This document shows, in pieces, positions 62,711-64,000 of a stretch of DNA of 64,000 bases. The stretch is from Cyanobium sp. AMD-g. Lineage in GTDB: Bacteria; Cyanobacteriota; Cyanobacteriia; PCC-6307; Cyanobiaceae. Position 1 is the first letter of the stretch. The number at the start of each line of letters is the position of its first letter. A program made the translations under genes and the position numbers. The stretch covers positions 496,001-560,000 of the forward strand of contig NZ_JAGQCW010000002.1 of assembly GCF_024346395.1 (NCBI RefSeq), in the 5' to 3' direction. The notes below the pieces were generated by a model. The model searched no databases. It had not been told where the DNA came from and worked only from the letters and a program-made list of their open reading frames with translations.

Positions 62711-64000
62711 TCAGCCCCGCAGCCGTTCCACCAGGTGGGTGCCCACCCGCAGGGCATTGGCGATGGCGGTGAGGGAGGGGTTCACGGCGCCGATCGTGGG
62801 CATGAAGCTGGTGTCGACGACGTAGAGGTTGTCGAGTTCGTGGGCCTTGCAGTTGAGGTCGAGCACCGAGCTGGCCGGATCGCTGCCGAAGCGGCAGGTG
62901 CCGGCCTGGTGGCCCACGGCGGCGATGCCCATGCTGTTGGCGATGTAGAACTGGCGCTCCACCAGATGCTGGCGCAGATAGAGGCGATCCAGCAGTCCCT
63001 CCAGCCGGCTCACCAGACGCGCCGAGGCGGTGAGGTTGTTGGGGGTGTAACTGAGCTGGATCTGGCCGGATCCGGTGACGGTGACGCGGTTGTTCGGATC
63101 GGGCAGGTCTTCGCTGGAGATCCAGAAGTCGAGGGCATGTTCGGCGATCTTGTCCATGCTCCAGCCGGGCATCAGGAAGGTTTCCAGTGGCGCGTAGCCC
63201 TTCATGATCGTGCCGTTCGTCTTGCCCGTCATCTGGATGTTGCCCATCGGGTAGTCGAAGTCGGCATCCCCGAGATACCAGTCGTTGATCGACACCGTTT
63301 TCTGGAAAATGGTCCGGTTCGGCTCATGGGCCAGGGCCACCATCGCCTTGCTGTTGTGGAACATGTAGTGGCGGCCCACCTGGTCGGAGCCGTTGGCCAG
63401 GCCCCGGGGATGGCGGTCGTTGGCTGACAGCAGCAGCAGCCGGGCGCTGTTGGCGGCGCCGCAGCTCACCACCACCACATCGCCGCTGACTGTGAGCGGC
63501 TCGCCGTCCCGTTCCAGCTCCACCCCGGTGACCGTGCGGCCGGAGGCATCGGTGTGCAGGCGCTTCACCTGGGCCCGCGTCAGCAGCGACACGTTGGGGC
63601 TCGCCAGGGCCGGCCGGATGCCCAGCACCTCGGCGTCCGATTTGGCGTGCACCAGGCAGGGGAAACCATCGCAGCAGTTGCACTTGCGGCAGCGGCTGAA
63701 GGCCATGTGGGCCTCATCGAGCTGGATTCCGCTGGGGGCGTGGAAGGGATGGAGCCCGGCGGAGCGCAGGTCGTCGACCAGCTGCTGCATCCGCGGCTCA
63801 TGGGCCACCGGCGGGTGGGGATAGGGGCCGCTGCAGGGCGGCTCGGTGGGATCCTCACCGCGCTGGCCGTGCACGTGGTACATCTCCTCGGCCTTCTGGT
63901 ACCAGGGCTCGAAGTCGGCGTAGCGCAGGGGCCAGGCCGGCGAGACGCCGTCGAAGTGGGCGAGCTGCTCGAAGTCCTGCTGGCGCAGGCGGAAATGGGC
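62711..64000 (-). CDS. GMC-family oxidoreductase, 5' end outside the window
   Basis: The frame is open to the right edge, so the N terminus with the FAD-binding motif is missing. Visible marks of GMC oxidoreductases are 'VVVVSCGAANSARLLLLS', 'GHQAGTCRFGSDPASSVLD' and the C-terminal 'NLYVVDTSFMPTIGAVNPSL' / 'TAIANALRVG'. A Cys-rich segment 'CRKCNCCDGFPCLVHAK' is found in some gluconate/2-keto-gluconate-type and cholesterol-oxidase-like members and may bind metal. It oxidises an alcohol with FAD; substrate unknown. It precedes the HlyD-type adaptor gene in the same direction. Confidence 0.9.
   Translation of the reverse strand, partial: AHFRLRQQDFEQLAHFDGVSPAWPLRYADFEPWYQKAEEMYHVHGQRGEDPTEPPCSGPYPHPPVAHEPRMQQLVDDLRSAGLHPFHAPSGIQLDEAHMAFSRCRKCNCCDGFPCLVHAKSDAEVLGIRPALASPNVSLLTRAQVKRLHTDASGRTVTGVELERDGEPLTVSGDVVVVSCGAANSARLLLLSANDRHPRGLANGSDQVGRHYMFHNSKAMVALAHEPNRTIFQKTVSINDWYLGDADFDYPMGNIQMTGKTNGTIMKGYAPLETFLMPGWSMDKIAEHALDFWISSEDLPDPNNRVTVTGSGQIQLSYTPNNLTASARLVSRLEGLLDRLYLRQHLVERQFYIANSMGIAAVGHQAGTCRFGSDPASSVLDLNCKAHELDNLYVVDTSFMPTIGAVNPSLTAIANALRVGTHLVERLRG

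Overview
The window is a GC-rich (mostly 65-70% by eye), gene-dense stretch of cyanobacterial chromosome, most likely from the Cyanobium/Synechococcus lineage. Support: the order clpB2-secE-nusG-rplK-rplA-rplJ-rplL, a PilM/N/O/Q cluster, cyanobacterium-specific families (DUF3747, DUF928, CHASE2 cyclases with FecR partners, pentapeptide/TPR protein), thiO and UbiB-type kinases. Genes are closely packed, often with ATGA or TGATG junctions, and several convergent neighbours overlap at their 3' ends. I see no rRNA, tRNA, CRISPR, insertion sequence or prophage.

Region 1 (about 1-24.2 kb) is dominated by apparent cyclic-nucleotide signalling. It holds a CHAT-domain protein cut by the left edge, DUF3307 and DUF928 proteins, a mechanosensitive channel with a C-terminal cyclic-nucleotide-binding (CNB) domain translationally coupled to a CHASE2 cyclase, a SIMPL protein, two tandem FecR proteins (the second with a CAP-like tail) coupled to a second CHASE2 cyclase, a third FecR coupled to a third CHASE2 cyclase, and a membrane Fe-S protein with a C-terminal CNB domain. 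Housekeeping genes (speA, a FUSC protein, ndk, thiO, gatB, coaE) lie between these blocks.

Region 2 (24.2-40.3 kb) is core metabolism and translation: argJ, two small unknown proteins, a UbiB-family kinase, enolase, glyoxalase I, clpB2, secE, nusG and the L11-L1-L10-L7/L12 genes with structured leaders and an SGNH hydrolase inserted between rplA and rplJ. A DUF3747 protein, RNase HI with a C-terminal extension and pyrD follow.

Region 3 (40.3-45.1 kb) is the PilM-PilN-PilO-PilQ operon of type IV pili; part of pilQ has clearly lower GC. Region 4 (45.1-51.9 kb) has a leftward MoxR-DUF58-transglutaminase-pentapeptide operon, a CobD-like aminotransferase and murG. Region 5 (52-59 kb) has a secreted unknown, a two-component pair, a small exported protein, pgk, a UspA protein, a YlqF/RbgA-type GTPase and an RluD-type pseudouridine synthase. 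Region 6 (59-64 kb) has two related small membrane proteins, a TolC-like outer-membrane protein and, facing it, a GMC oxidoreductase (cut by the right edge), an HlyD-type adaptor and a tiny membrane protein: a possible redox/export cassette.
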